DNA of 64,000 nt from Eremothecium cymbalariae DBVPG#7215 (Eukaryota; Ascomycota; Saccharomycetes; Saccharomycetales; Saccharomycetaceae). Positions 52,133 through 61,050 of this stretch are shown here, piece by piece (position 1 is the first letter of the stretch; every line of letters starts with the position of its first letter). The stretch spans positions 558,001 to 622,000 of the forward strand of contig NC_016455.1 of the NCBI RefSeq assembly GCF_000235365.1. Direction: 5' to 3'. The notes beneath the pieces were generated by a model. That model did no database searches and was not told where the DNA came from. It saw nothing but the letters and a program-made list of their open reading frames with translations. Position numbers and translations under genes: made by a program.

Positions 52133-52458
52133 GGCTGAAAAAATAAAATACCCGGAAACAAAAAAACAAAAACAAACTGAACTAACAAATAATGATAATG
52201 ATAATGATAATAAAAAATTTAAAAAAACGAATTTTTTTCCTTTTGCTGAACGTAACAATAAAAAAACGCACGCGCTGCCTTATATTATACGTCCTCTTTT
52301 TTCCTTATTAATCCGCGCAGCGGCTAAAATATGATAATGCGCCGAAAGACAAAAAAACTGAACCAAAACGGGGGCGGTTAAAAAAAGTGAAGCGCCGCTG
52401 ATCTAACAACAACAAAAAAAAGAAAGTACAAAAAATAAACCTTTCTTTTTCCCGGATA

Positions 52459-52468
52459 TTGGCGGCAA
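52459..52468 (-). promoter_or_regulatory. Candidate URS1-like site upstream of RIM4
   Basis: The minus strand reads TTGCCGCCAA, sharing the GCCGCC core with the Ume6 site TAGCCGCCGA. It lies about 330 bases before RIM4. Yeast RIM4 is an early meiotic gene and this core is what Ume6 contacts, but the flanks differ from the consensus, so this is only a candidate. Confidence 0.4.
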
Positions 52469-53405
52469 TCGGCTGGAAAGACGACGGCGGCGGCGGCGGA
52501 AGCTGAAATAAACAACAGTTTACTGCTCAAAAAATAATAGTAATAACAAACCTTGCACTTGCTTCGGCTTTGTTTCACGTCGTTCCCTTGGTATATATTG
52601 GCAAAGACTTTTTTTCTGTTTTAGAATAAAACTCTTTTTTTCCTTTCTGAAACACCTTCAAACAGAATTCGTAGAACCAAAAACAAAAAAATTATTAATG
52701 AAAATAAACAAAAAACTCTCTTTTATAGCAGCAGTAGCGTAGTAAAAAATAGAATAGAATAGGCAGATAACTTGATAAAGAATATGATAGCTTTCCCTTT
52801 TTGCAGTTCTTAATAATAAAGGATAAATGAGCTGTTTGGAGAAAAAAAATTTATTTGGATAGGACTCTTTAAAAAATGGCTAGAGTATTCTTCTGTTCTT
52901 TTTCTATCTGGATAGTAAGTATAATAATATAAGATGCTTCAACTGGACCTTGGCAGAACAAATCTAATGTGTGTGTATGATATATATAAGTTATGAATGA
53001 AAAGAAGAAGAATTTAAATAAAAATCCATATATATAATAATTCTATCTCAAAACCAAATATAAACAATCCAAAGATATAATAACGGTAACGAGATATGAT
53101 TTACGTCGGAGACTAAATTATGTCCCTTATATATTTTTTTTCTTAACACTTCATGGGTTTTCTTTTGATCCTTAATTTTTGTTTTTTCTTTACTATGGGG
53201 GGAGACACTGTACAGAGGGAAAAAAGTTTGATCTCCTTCTTATTCGGTCATAAAAGGAGATTCGGAATGATTGAACGGATTGAAACCGCCAGGGAGAATG
53301 ATCTGATTCTTTATTATTGTAATTTGGTGTATTTTGTACTGTCAAAACACACAACAAGCAAGCGAAAGAAGATATCTATCTCACAGAGACACAGTAATGT
53401 TTGTT

Positions 53406-53431
53406 GTGCGTGTGGCTACTACCACACGCAC
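53406..53431. repeat. Short perfect inverted repeat (10-bp arms)
   Basis: The arms GTGCGTGTGG and CCACACGCAC are exact reverse complements around a 6-base loop. It overlaps the outer edge of the large hairpin that follows. Confidence 0.9.
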
Positions 53432-53487
53432 GCATTCACGCATTTACGCAGTGCGCTTTGCGCACTGCGTAAATGCGTGAATGCGTG
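53429..53487. repeat. Large perfect hairpin, 28-bp arms with 3-base loop
   Basis: Left arm 53429-53456 and right arm 53460-53487 are exact reverse complements base by base, with TTT between them. I checked all 28 pairs. The arms contain a repeated ATGCGTGA motif. A perfect near-zero-spacer inverted repeat of this size is unstable in yeast unless recent or selected. Confidence 0.95.
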
Positions 53488-53848
53488 AATGCGTGCACAT
53501 AATAAGAGGATAGACCACTGCTACTACGCCTCCAGCTGCTCCCGCTCTCTCCTCGCCCGCTGTCTCTCTCAGCCTGTTCCTTCTTCTTCTCCTTCTCCGT
53601 ACCCATACATGCCTGCTGGTATCTCGCGCTCCACCTTACGTGTATACGTACCCCAGAGGGATTGCACACCAGCGGATTGAGCACAGAGACATATGGTACA
53701 TATTGTTGAAAACCGTCCTTTGTGCGGCAGTTTCTGGGGGATTGCACACATAAATTCTTAATTTAGTTCTTTTGTCGCCACCAATTGTTCCCAGAAACAA
53801 GGGATATGATGTCCTTTTTTTACAGCAGCGGCAGCGACAGCAGCAGCA

Positions 53849-53876
53849 GCAGCAGCAGCAGCGCTGCTGCTGCTGC
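53849..53876. repeat. Perfect 28-bp palindrome made of CAG and CTG triplets
   Basis: A run of CAG triplets meets a run of CTG triplets at AGCGCT and forms an exact palindrome with no spacer. The CAG run extends further to the left (from about 53838). It could come from a fold-back replication event at a triplet repeat. Confidence 0.9.
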
Positions 53877-54218
53877 GCTTCCGGCTAAATTTAACTTTTC
53901 CTTTACAACTGGAACACACGCAAAATCGACAATTGTTCTCTCTGCCGTCTCCCGCTTCGATTGTTCCCAGTTTTCTCTTTGTTGCGTCTGAAACAATTTC
54001 TTAGTGCAGCGGCGAGCCTGATTATACATATATAAAACCTGCCCTTACTAAAAACATAATCAGCTGTAAAACAAAAAAAACAGAGAATCGAGATTTCTCC
54101 GTGGCGTGCGGCAGACAATGTCTCATTCTTCGGACGCAGACAACATATATAGTACAACTGGTAGCGAGTTCTGGCTCAATTTCCCTGAGAAGGCTGTGGG
54201 CGGCGGCGTACAGAAATA

Positions 54219-54250
54219 ATCACACGAGATCGCATGCGATCTCGTGTGAT
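54219..54250. repeat. Perfect 32-bp palindrome with no spacer
   Basis: The sequence around the centre GCATGC is self-complementary over 16 base pairs per arm (arm ends with CACACGAGATCGCA). I checked every pair. It is flanked by ordinary sequence, and no part of it matches the 53.4 kb hairpin. Confidence 0.95.
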
Positions 54251-55160
54251 CTGATAAGGATGTTGTCTCCCGAAGGACAATCGTCAAAAGAAATATTGCG
54301 AACGTATTTCCTGCATGCAGCCCGGTTTCTTTTTGTCGCAGAACATCTTAATCTAGCGTATTGTTTACTATTATATCCCACCAGGGCAAAAATGGCAAAA
54401 AATAGAAAAATCCCTAAGAACCGTCTTGTCTTGTCTCGTCTCAGGCATGCGGTAGGTTATATTTGGCAAAAAAAAACTCTTTGTTCTCTATTGTATTTTT
54501 TTCTTTTACTAGATTCGATACGAGTGGATCAAAACAAGGAAATCAATCGGTTCGATCTTAATTGAAGCGATGCTTAAAAGGGAAAAATCACACAACGTTA
54601 TTTGCTTTTTTTTCTTAAAAAGCCGGTTGAGCAGCGACTGCAGCCGCCCGGGAGTTTAGGGTGCGGTCGGTGCTGTGCAAAAAAACAAGGAGAGGTGTTT
54701 AGCGCCCATCTTTTCCTTCTTGGCCAAATATAATAACCTGCATTCGGTATTAAATTAATCACTCACGCAGGGTTTAACAGAAAAAGCAAAAATGACACTC
54801 TCTAGGGCACTTTTACCAGCCTGGAGTAAGCTGTCGTTACGTGTTCAAGAGATGCTGGAAATAACGATGATTTACCAAGGTAGCAGATTTCTACTGCTTT
54901 GCAGGCGGCAGCGGCGGCCTATGTCTTTGGCGTCTTTTGCATCTCCCTTTTTTCTGGTCTAGATAGTTACGTGTTCTTCTACATGTTGCACAGCCGCTCG
55001 TCGTCCGCCACCGTTTTCTCTCCCTGTTCAAAGAGGAAAATTCTTGCCGGCTAATTTTTACAAACTGCGTGCTGGAACGAAACAGGTATCGCTCCCGTAG
55101 CAATCTCCGAACGCTGAGTGTGCGGCGCCCCTTTTGGCAGCGTGCCTGTCTGTCCATGGA

Positions 55161-55188
55161 CAGCCGCCCGCGCGGGCGCGGGCGGCTG
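55161..55188. repeat. GC-only hairpin, 13-bp arms with 2-base loop
   Basis: Arms at 55161-55173 and 55176-55188 are exact complements, almost all G and C. Directly before it is a 14-bp palindrome, CTGTCCATGGACAG at 55149-55162. This would be an extremely stable stem in RNA or single-stranded DNA. Confidence 0.9.
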
Positions 55189-55406
55189 CAGGGCGGTTAC
55201 CGCCCGTATGCGGAGGCGCACACGCACGATCTGTGTGGGTACTTGCGTTGCCTCGTTCGGGTAATCTGTATCTCCTGGATCGGGACAACGGCGGCAGATC
55301 GTGGGGACAGGAACAGGCCGCGATTGTTTGCTGGCGCGCGGTGTTTTGCTAGGCGTCAATAAGGGACCATGGTTTTTTGCCCACCCCCTGCTCAATCAAC
55401 TGGTGC

Positions 55407-55425
55407 GGGGCCCCGGCGGGGCCCC
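55407..55425. repeat. Double GGGGCCCC inverted repeat
   Basis: Two GGGGCCCC units are separated by GGC, so the whole 19 bases form a 9-bp-arm inverted repeat with a single central base. Confidence 0.9.
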
Positions 55426-55714
55426 AGCATATGTCTGTGTGGCAGCCCCCCCTAGCACCTAATTATCCGGACCGGGTAATAACCCCCTCGGCCTGCACCC
55501 CCTGCGGGCACTGTCCAAGATCCCCGGCGATCATGCAGCTCGTCCGCCCGCCGTGCCCGCCGCGGGCCTGTGCGAAAGCGGTGAGTGGACACGTCTTGTT
55601 CTGAATCACTTACATTACGGGTGTATATACTTAGTGGGTATATATAAATACTACGTATCTTTGTGGGGTGGCGCGGCTGCGGCACGGGATTGGCGGGGAT
55701 CCTCCTGCCGCCCC

Positions 55715-58429
55715 CTATTGTACCGGGTAGGAGGAGGGGCCCAGGTCCGGCTGATCGAGATCTTCGTCTATGTCCATATCTTCGTCATTCCCGGGGTCGT
55801 TTACGGAGGGCGGGTGGTTTGGCAGGACGGAAAGGGAGTCTTTATCTTTCGAAAGGACTATTCTTACGGGTTCCTTGTCTTTAATCTCGCCCTTTAGTAT
55901 GCGCAAGGCTAGCTTGTCTAGGATTTCATTCTGGATTAGTCTGTTCAATGGTCTTGCTCCCATATTGTCGCTGTAGCCATACTTGGCCAAGAATTGGTAG
56001 GCGTCAGGGGTGATCTGTAGTGTGTAGTTTTTGTCGTTTTCCTGGAATCTTGTTTCTAGTTCCTTTAGACGGATGGATATTATTTTGTGGATGGCCTTGT
56101 GGGAGAGTCTGTTGAAGACCACGATGCTTGATATTCTGTTGAGGAACTCGGGCTTGAAGTGAGCTTTCACGCAGGCCATGACAAGCTGGCGGGTGTCTTC
56201 GTGTATCTCCGGGCGGGGCTGGGCGGCTATGTAATCTGCTCCCAAATTGGAGGTCATGATGATTATAGAATTGGAGCAGTCTATTGTTTTACCTTGGCCG
56301 CTGGTGATTCTTCCGTCGTCCAACATCTGGAGTAGGACGGTCAAGACGTCTGGGTGGGCTTTTTCGACTTCGTCGAATAGTAGCACGGAGTAGGGTTTTG
56401 TTTTTAGTTGGTTTGTTAGGAAGCCTCCTTCGTCGTAACCGATGTAGCCTGCAGTTGTGCCTAGTAGTTTTGAGACGGAGTGTTTTTCGCTGAGTTCGGA
56501 GCAGTCTATTCTGATCATGGCGGTTGGGTCGTTGAAGAGGAATTCGGATAGTTTCCTTGCCAATTCGGTTTTACCGGAGCCGGATAAGCCTAGGAAAAGG
56601 AATGAGGAAGGTTGTTTTGGGTTTGAGAGGCCGGAGCGGGATAGTCTTACTGCTTTTGACACAGCTTTGATTGCTTCCATTTGGCCTACCACTTGGTTCG
56701 CGAGGGTGCGTTCCATATGGATTAGTTTTTCATTCTCGGATTCTGTTAGTTTGGTGACGGGGATGCCCGTTAATCTTGCCGCTGTTTCGGCTATTGTGTC
56801 GGAGTTGACGACGTTTTGGATCATCAAGTCTCGCCCTGCCTTCTGTTCTTCTTCGCTTACTTCAAGCTCTAGAGCTGCGATCCGCCTCTTGACGTCTGGT
56901 ATTGCAAAGTACCTTAGGTCGGCTACCGTTTGGTAATCGCTATGGCGCTCGGCATCCAGCGCTTTATTTTCCAATTCGTCTAGTTTGGCCTTGGCCTTTG
57001 TTAGTTCTTCGTGGCCCTGGCGTTCCTCTTCGTAGCGTTGGCGCAAGGGTTGCAATTCCTCTTGAATGGATTGCTCCCTTTGTTTGGCGTGTTGCAATCT
57101 TTCCTTTGTCGAGGGGTCTGCGTCTTTATCCCTTTCCAAAGCATTGATTTCGATTTGTAATAGCTGCAATTCTCTCTCTTTCGAATCTAGCTCTTCGGGC
57201 TTCGAGTCACGGGCTACAGCTACACCTGCACATGAGATATCGACCAAATCTATGGCGGAATCGGGTAATCTTCTGTATGTTAAATATCTCTTCGCTAGCT
57301 GTGCTGCTGTTACTAGTGCGCTGTCAAGAATTCTCACACCATGGTGGATTTCGTATTTACCTTGCAACCCTCTTAGCATGGCGACTGTCTGCCTCACGGT
57401 TGGCTCAAATACGTCTATCCTTTGGAACCTTCTTTCAAATGCTCCATCCTTCTCGACAATCGATCTATACTCATTGTTCGTCGTGGCTCCGATCACCTTC
57501 AAATTACCACGTGAGAGTGCGGGCTTCAATATATTGGCAGCATCGTCTTTACCGTTGCCCATTAACATATGGATCTCGTCGATAAACAATAAAATTGAGC
57601 TCTTTGAGTCTTCCACCCCCTTAAGAACCCCCTTTAACCGCTCCTCAAAATCACCCTTGTACTTCGCACCGGCAGTTAGAGCAGCAAGGTCCAACGAGAA
57701 TAACTTGCAGCCTTGCAATATTTTAGGAACATCGTTGTCTATTATCCTCTGTGCAACACCTTCAATAATCGCCGTCTTACCTATGCCCGGCTCTCCAATT
57801 AGACATGGATTCGACTTGAGCCTCCGAGCCAAGACCCGGATTGTCGACCTGATCTCCTCCTCCCGACCAATAACAGGGTCCAACTTCCCTAGACTAGCCT
57901 GCTCGGTCATATCAATTGCATACTTGGTTAAGTATTCCAACGGCTGGCTTGTGTCTGCTGCGCGAGAATCGATCTTCTGATTCCCCCTAAGCTCTAGTGC
58001 CTTTTGTTTAATCACATCCGGCTCCATTGAGCATTCTTTAAAAATTTGAATAACTGAAGAATCCTCAAGCAAGGCAAACAACATATGATCCTGACCAATA
58101 AATGAATCCTTCTGTTGTTTCTGAATCTTGAGCATATTTTGGATCACACTTGCAAACCCATGTCCCTGCGAAAGTTGAGAGGGCGGTGGCATTTGCGAAG
58201 GTGTCCGCACTAAACTTTTGTTAACAGCCCTTCTGAATGTATCGTAATCATAACGAGCCTTCTCGACTAGGTTCTGCAAATAACCAGCACCTCCATCCTG
58301 AGGCACCTCCACAAATGCTGCCAACAAATGGATTGGAAGCAACTGGGCATGCTGGTGATCTCTTGCTAGTTGTTCGGCATTGACCATAAGACTCAAAGCC
58401 TTGTCTGTAAACTGTGTTTCATCGACCAT
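55715..58429 (-). CDS. HSP104: HSP104, disaggregase chaperone
   Basis: The ATG at 58429 gives 904 residues; S. cerevisiae Hsp104 has 908. The Clp N-domain (1-160) is followed by NBD1 with Walker A GEPGIGKT (Lys near 217), Walker B LFIDEIHML, the coiled-coil middle domain (about 410-530) and NBD2 with GLSGSGKT (Lys near 619), LLFDEVEKAHPDV and the sensor/arginine region GARPLNRLIQNEIL. The acidic tail is present (DEDMDIDEDLD), but the protein runs on for a further QPDLGPSSYPVQ. Hsp104 is a hexameric ATPase that pulls proteins out of aggregates together with Hsp70 and propagates yeast prions. Heat-shock elements lie in its promoter. Identity is certain. Confidence 0.97.
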   Translation of the reverse strand: MVDETQFTDKALSLMVNAEQLARDHQHAQLLPIHLLAAFVEVPQDGGAGYLQNLVEKARYDYDTFRRAVNKSLVRTPSQMPPPSQLSQGHGFASVIQNMLKIQKQQKDSFIGQDHMLFALLEDSSVIQIFKECSMEPDVIKQKALELRGNQKIDSRAADTSQPLEYLTKYAIDMTEQASLGKLDPVIGREEEIRSTIRVLARRLKSNPCLIGEPGIGKTAIIEGVAQRIIDNDVPKILQGCKLFSLDLAALTAGAKYKGDFEERLKGVLKGVEDSKSSILLFIDEIHMLMGNGKDDAANILKPALSRGNLKVIGATTNNEYRSIVEKDGAFERRFQRIDVFEPTVRQTVAMLRGLQGKYEIHHGVRILDSALVTAAQLAKRYLTYRRLPDSAIDLVDISCAGVAVARDSKPEELDSKERELQLLQIEINALERDKDADPSTKERLQHAKQREQSIQEELQPLRQRYEEERQGHEELTKAKAKLDELENKALDAERHSDYQTVADLRYFAIPDVKRRIAALELEVSEEEQKAGRDLMIQNVVNSDTIAETAARLTGIPVTKLTESENEKLIHMERTLANQVVGQMEAIKAVSKAVRLSRSGLSNPKQPSSFLFLGLSGSGKTELARKLSEFLFNDPTAMIRIDCSELSEKHSVSKLLGTTAGYIGYDEGGFLTNQLKTKPYSVLLFDEVEKAHPDVLTVLLQMLDDGRITSGQGKTIDCSNSIIIMTSNLGADYIAAQPRPEIHEDTRQLVMACVKAHFKPEFLNRISSIVVFNRLSHKAIHKIISIRLKELETRFQENDKNYTLQITPDAYQFLAKYGYSDNMGARPLNRLIQNEILDKLALRILKGEIKDKEPVRIVLSKDKDSLSVLPNHPPSVNDPGNDEDMDIDEDLDQPDLGPSSYPVQ

Positions 58430-59724
58430 CTGTTCTTCCTGTTGATCAAATAATTATCCTTAATACACTTATTGATAGATGTTTGCAAAAAAAAGTCTGC
58501 CTATCTAGCCTACCAGAGGGAAAACACTCTTATTCAACCTATTTGCTCCCTATTTATCATCCTTGAACATTTTTTATACTTAAAGCACATGTTGGATTGA
58601 TTTCCTTTTCTTTAAAACAACGTTAAGGGAGCTGCTTCGACTAGGTTCGCCCCGAACCATCTCGAATGTTCGAGAAGGGCTAAAAACGAAGAACTACGTT
58701 AAAAAAAGATACGAGAAAGTTCCTCTACTACGGCACACTACAAAAACATTTTCGCCATTTATCGTTGCATTCCTTATATGCAAGAGCCCATGAATAGCTT
58801 ACACATAGCCCGTTATATGTGTACTTTGTGCTGAGTTGCTGGTAAAAGCTTGACAAGCTGTGCTTACCTAAAAGAGAAGAAAAAAGGTTCAGCTGACACA
58901 AAAAGTCAATTTTTCGGTTCGCCTAACGGAAGAGCATAATTGTCACTTGTGTAATCAAGACCATTGTTTACTGCGTCAGTGCATGTCTATCTGTAAAGGA
59001 ATTTTTTTATTCAACACATCAACTTACATTGAGGTTAGAGATGTGGATTGCAGATCAACATGGATGGGATGCTTAGTGTTCAGATGAATTGACTAAGGAA
59101 AATCGACAATTAATTTTCAATTTTCTTTTGTTAAAAAACAGGTAGAGTAGTAAATGCTGCAACAAATGTTGGAATGTATATACACATACATATATATATA
59201 TACGCAAAAATATAGAATGACATATACATACATAGATTGTACACTAGCTTTTTTGTACGTCCTGTGTATTGGGGGACAAATATTATTTGATTCATGTACA
59301 GGACAGCTATTATACAATGCGACGTCATTGCACACAAAAAGAAAATTAAGAATTACATTGATTTGTAGTTCGCTGAAATCATTGGAATAATATTTGAAAT
59401 TGAAAATGCTTTCAGTTTTCCGGATTTTCCAGTTGTTTTTTTTTTTCCAGTTTTTCGTTTTTGTTACTGCTGTTATTTTTGTTGTTGTTGTTGTTGTTGT
59501 TGTCGTTGTCGTTGTCCTTGGTACTGTCAAGTAACTTCTTTTAATTTTAGCTTTTAATATATTACGTCAACATATACACAAAACTAATCAAACTGTTGTA
59601 TGACAAATCTGTCAATTATATCATCTCCGTATTTCAAGACAAGTATATTCAGTTCAACCGTGCGTTTTATTTATATCAATTTTTCTACTGTGTATATTGA
59701 TTGTATCACGTAATGCCATTTGAT
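58430..59724. promoter_or_regulatory. HSP104 promoter and 3' flank of the SOD-like gene
   Basis: The HSP104 side carries the heat-shock element listed separately and, at about 58710-58720, a second GAA/TTC pair (AGAAAGTTCC). The other half is AT-rich with a GTT trinucleotide run at about 59476-59502. An ORF at 59117-59530 on the minus strand, rich in Thr from this repeat, is probably chance. Confidence 0.55.
58663..58677 (-). promoter_or_regulatory. Heat-shock element upstream of HSP104
   Basis: GAA, TTC, GAA units at exact five-base spacing (GAATGTTCGAGAA, 58664-58676) make a perfect three-unit Hsf1 site. More TTC/GAA half sites lie next to it at 58635-58656 (TTCGACTAGGTTCG and CCCGAACC). 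The element is about 235 bases upstream of the HSP104 ATG. Confidence 0.88.
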
Positions 59725-61050
59725 TTATGCCAACAAAGACAAGATGAACATTATGATACCACCAAATGTTATACCGTTAGTAATGTATGCACCACCATTT
59801 ACAGATTGGCTTACAGCTAGGGTCTTCTTAGATGAAGCAGTAGCACTCGCACTTGAGCTGCTGTTGTGGTAGACGCCTGAGTTGTGTTTGCCAGGTAGTG
59901 CTGAGCCAGTTGATATACTCTTAGCTGTAGGTTCAACCTTAGCATCTTCTACCGCACTTGTGACTGGGGCCTCTGAAACAACAGCTTCACGGGCTGGGAT
60001 GACTGGTGCTGGTGCTGGGGCTACTGGAGAGGGAGCTGGAGCAGCAGATGGAGCTGGAGCTGGAGCAGCAGCTTCTGGAGTAGGAATTGCAACAGGGACT
60101 TCTGGAGCCTTCTCTTTTGTAGGCTTCTCCTTTGCAGGCTTCTCTTCTGGAGCTGGAGGCTTCTCTTCTGGAGCTGGAGGCTTCTCTTCTGGAGCTGGAG
60201 GCTTCTCTTCTGGAGCTGGAGGCTTCTCTTCTGGAGCTGAAGGTTTTTCTTCTGGAGCTGAAGGTTTTTCTTCTGGAGCTGGAGGCTCAGGGGTCTTTTC
60301 ATCCTTTGGCTTCTCCTTTGGCTTTTCTGGTTCTTGTTCTTGTTCTGGTTCTTTAACTGGTGGTTTCTCTGGGATTAGTTCAGGCTCCTTTGGTGGTTCA
60401 ACTGGTTCTGGAGTGGCTTCTGGGCATGGAGTTTCAACTGGGCTCTCCTCTACCGGTGGAAGAGTACATTCTGTAGCGCCAGTTTTCTTTTCGCTACATG
60501 GAACAATGTCAGCACATGCTACTCTTGAACCATCACTCTTGTGGATAGCGATGGAGCGGTCACCAATGAAACTTGGCGATGCGCCATATAATCCCAAATA
60601 TGGATCTAAATATTTAGCCTGGTATAGGTTTGAATTTATGAAACCATACTTGCCACTTAGATCACCGACTTTACATAGCGATTTGTCTTGGACATCAGCA
60701 CAGCTGGAGATTCCGTTGAATGGGTTTAGTTCTTCGCCTGTAGCGTAGCAAACACAGTCGTCGGCAGACTCAAGTGCTTTTTCATGAATGTGATAGGAAA
60801 ATCCATCTTCTGGATTAATGATACTTGCCAACTCAACGCTAACCTTGGCAATACCTTCGTAAGAAGTGAAGGTAATGTATCCTGCAATTTTGTCACTACC
60901 TCCCTGTGGGAATTCAGCGACAAAGCAGGCGTCCTTTGGATTATCATCCACCATAGGTGCACCTGCACCGTTGGCAATGAATGCATTGACAGGATTAGTG
61001 GAGAAGGCAGTTGATGCAGCAAAAGCAGTTAAAACGTTGGCAGTTTTCAT
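59725..61050 (-). CDS. GPI-anchored surface protein with a Cu-type SOD-like domain
   Basis: The ATG at 61050 gives 441 residues. A signal peptide (about 1-23) leads into a domain like the fungal copper-only SODs (Candida Sod4/5/6 type), about residues 40-185: FSYHIHEKAL, CYATGEELNPFNG, CKVGDLSGKYGFI, FIGDRSIAIHKSDGSRVACADI. His87, His89 and His170 are in copper-ligand positions and Arg176 fits the active-site Arg. The position expected to be the fourth His (before LNP) reads Glu107. A Pro/Glu/Lys/Ala-rich stalk follows, with EEKPPAP repeats. The C-terminus has a Ser-rich part, NGG near residue 428 and a hydrophobic tail, which fit GPI attachment. I know no S. cerevisiae counterpart. It sits between HSP104 and ISA1, which are adjacent in S. 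cerevisiae. Enzyme activity is uncertain. Confidence 0.85.
   Translation of the reverse strand: MKTANVLTAFAASTAFSTNPVNAFIANGAGAPMVDDNPKDACFVAEFPQGGSDKIAGYITFTSYEGIAKVSVELASIINPEDGFSYHIHEKALESADDCVCYATGEELNPFNGISSCADVQDKSLCKVGDLSGKYGFINSNLYQAKYLDPYLGLYGASPSFIGDRSIAIHKSDGSRVACADIVPCSEKKTGATECTLPPVEESPVETPCPEATPEPVEPPKEPELIPEKPPVKEPEQEQEPEKPKEKPKDEKTPEPPAPEEKPSAPEEKPSAPEEKPPAPEEKPPAPEEKPPAPEEKPPAPEEKPAKEKPTKEKAPEVPVAIPTPEAAAPAPAPSAAPAPSPVAPAPAPVIPAREAVVSEAPVTSAVEDAKVEPTAKSISTGSALPGKHNSGVYHNSSSSASATASSKKTLAVSQSVNGGAYITNGITFGGIIMFILSLLA
60138..60286 (-). repeat. 21-bp coding repeat in the SOD-like protein stalk
   Basis: About seven copies of a 21-base unit encode EEKPPAP or EEKPSAP. Five copies are nearly identical and two are slightly diverged. 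It probably sets the length of the cell-wall stalk. Confidence 0.93.

Larger units (their letters stand above)
52133..55714. other. 3.6 kb gene-free region with perfect palindromes (RIM4 5' flank / HSP104 3' flank)
   Basis: This is the longest stretch without a gene in the window. The RIM4-near part (52133-53150) is A/T-rich with poly-A runs. From about 53400 there are several perfect inverted repeats, listed as separate features. From about 54600 to 55710 the DNA becomes GC-rich, unlike anything else here. Short ORFs in the GC-rich part exist on both strands and show no homology. I could not match any known structural RNA. The whole block may be a very long RIM4 promoter, an unknown ncRNA locus or a remnant of inserted DNA. 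Confidence 0.6.

Noticed and set aside
52133..52258. Hydrophobic 42-residue N-terminal extension of RIM4 that looks like a signal peptide
   Set aside because: It needs a TTG start and comes from A/T-rich promoter DNA; the ATG at 52132 is a better start for an RNA-binding protein.
55051..55395. Short ORFs on both strands in the GC-rich island
   Set aside because: GC-rich DNA has few stop codons, and no reading shows a recognisable domain.
59882..60748. 288-codon plus-strand ORF rich in Ser and Gly
   Set aside because: It is the antisense shadow of the EEKPPAP repeat and neighbouring coding sequence of the SOD-like gene.
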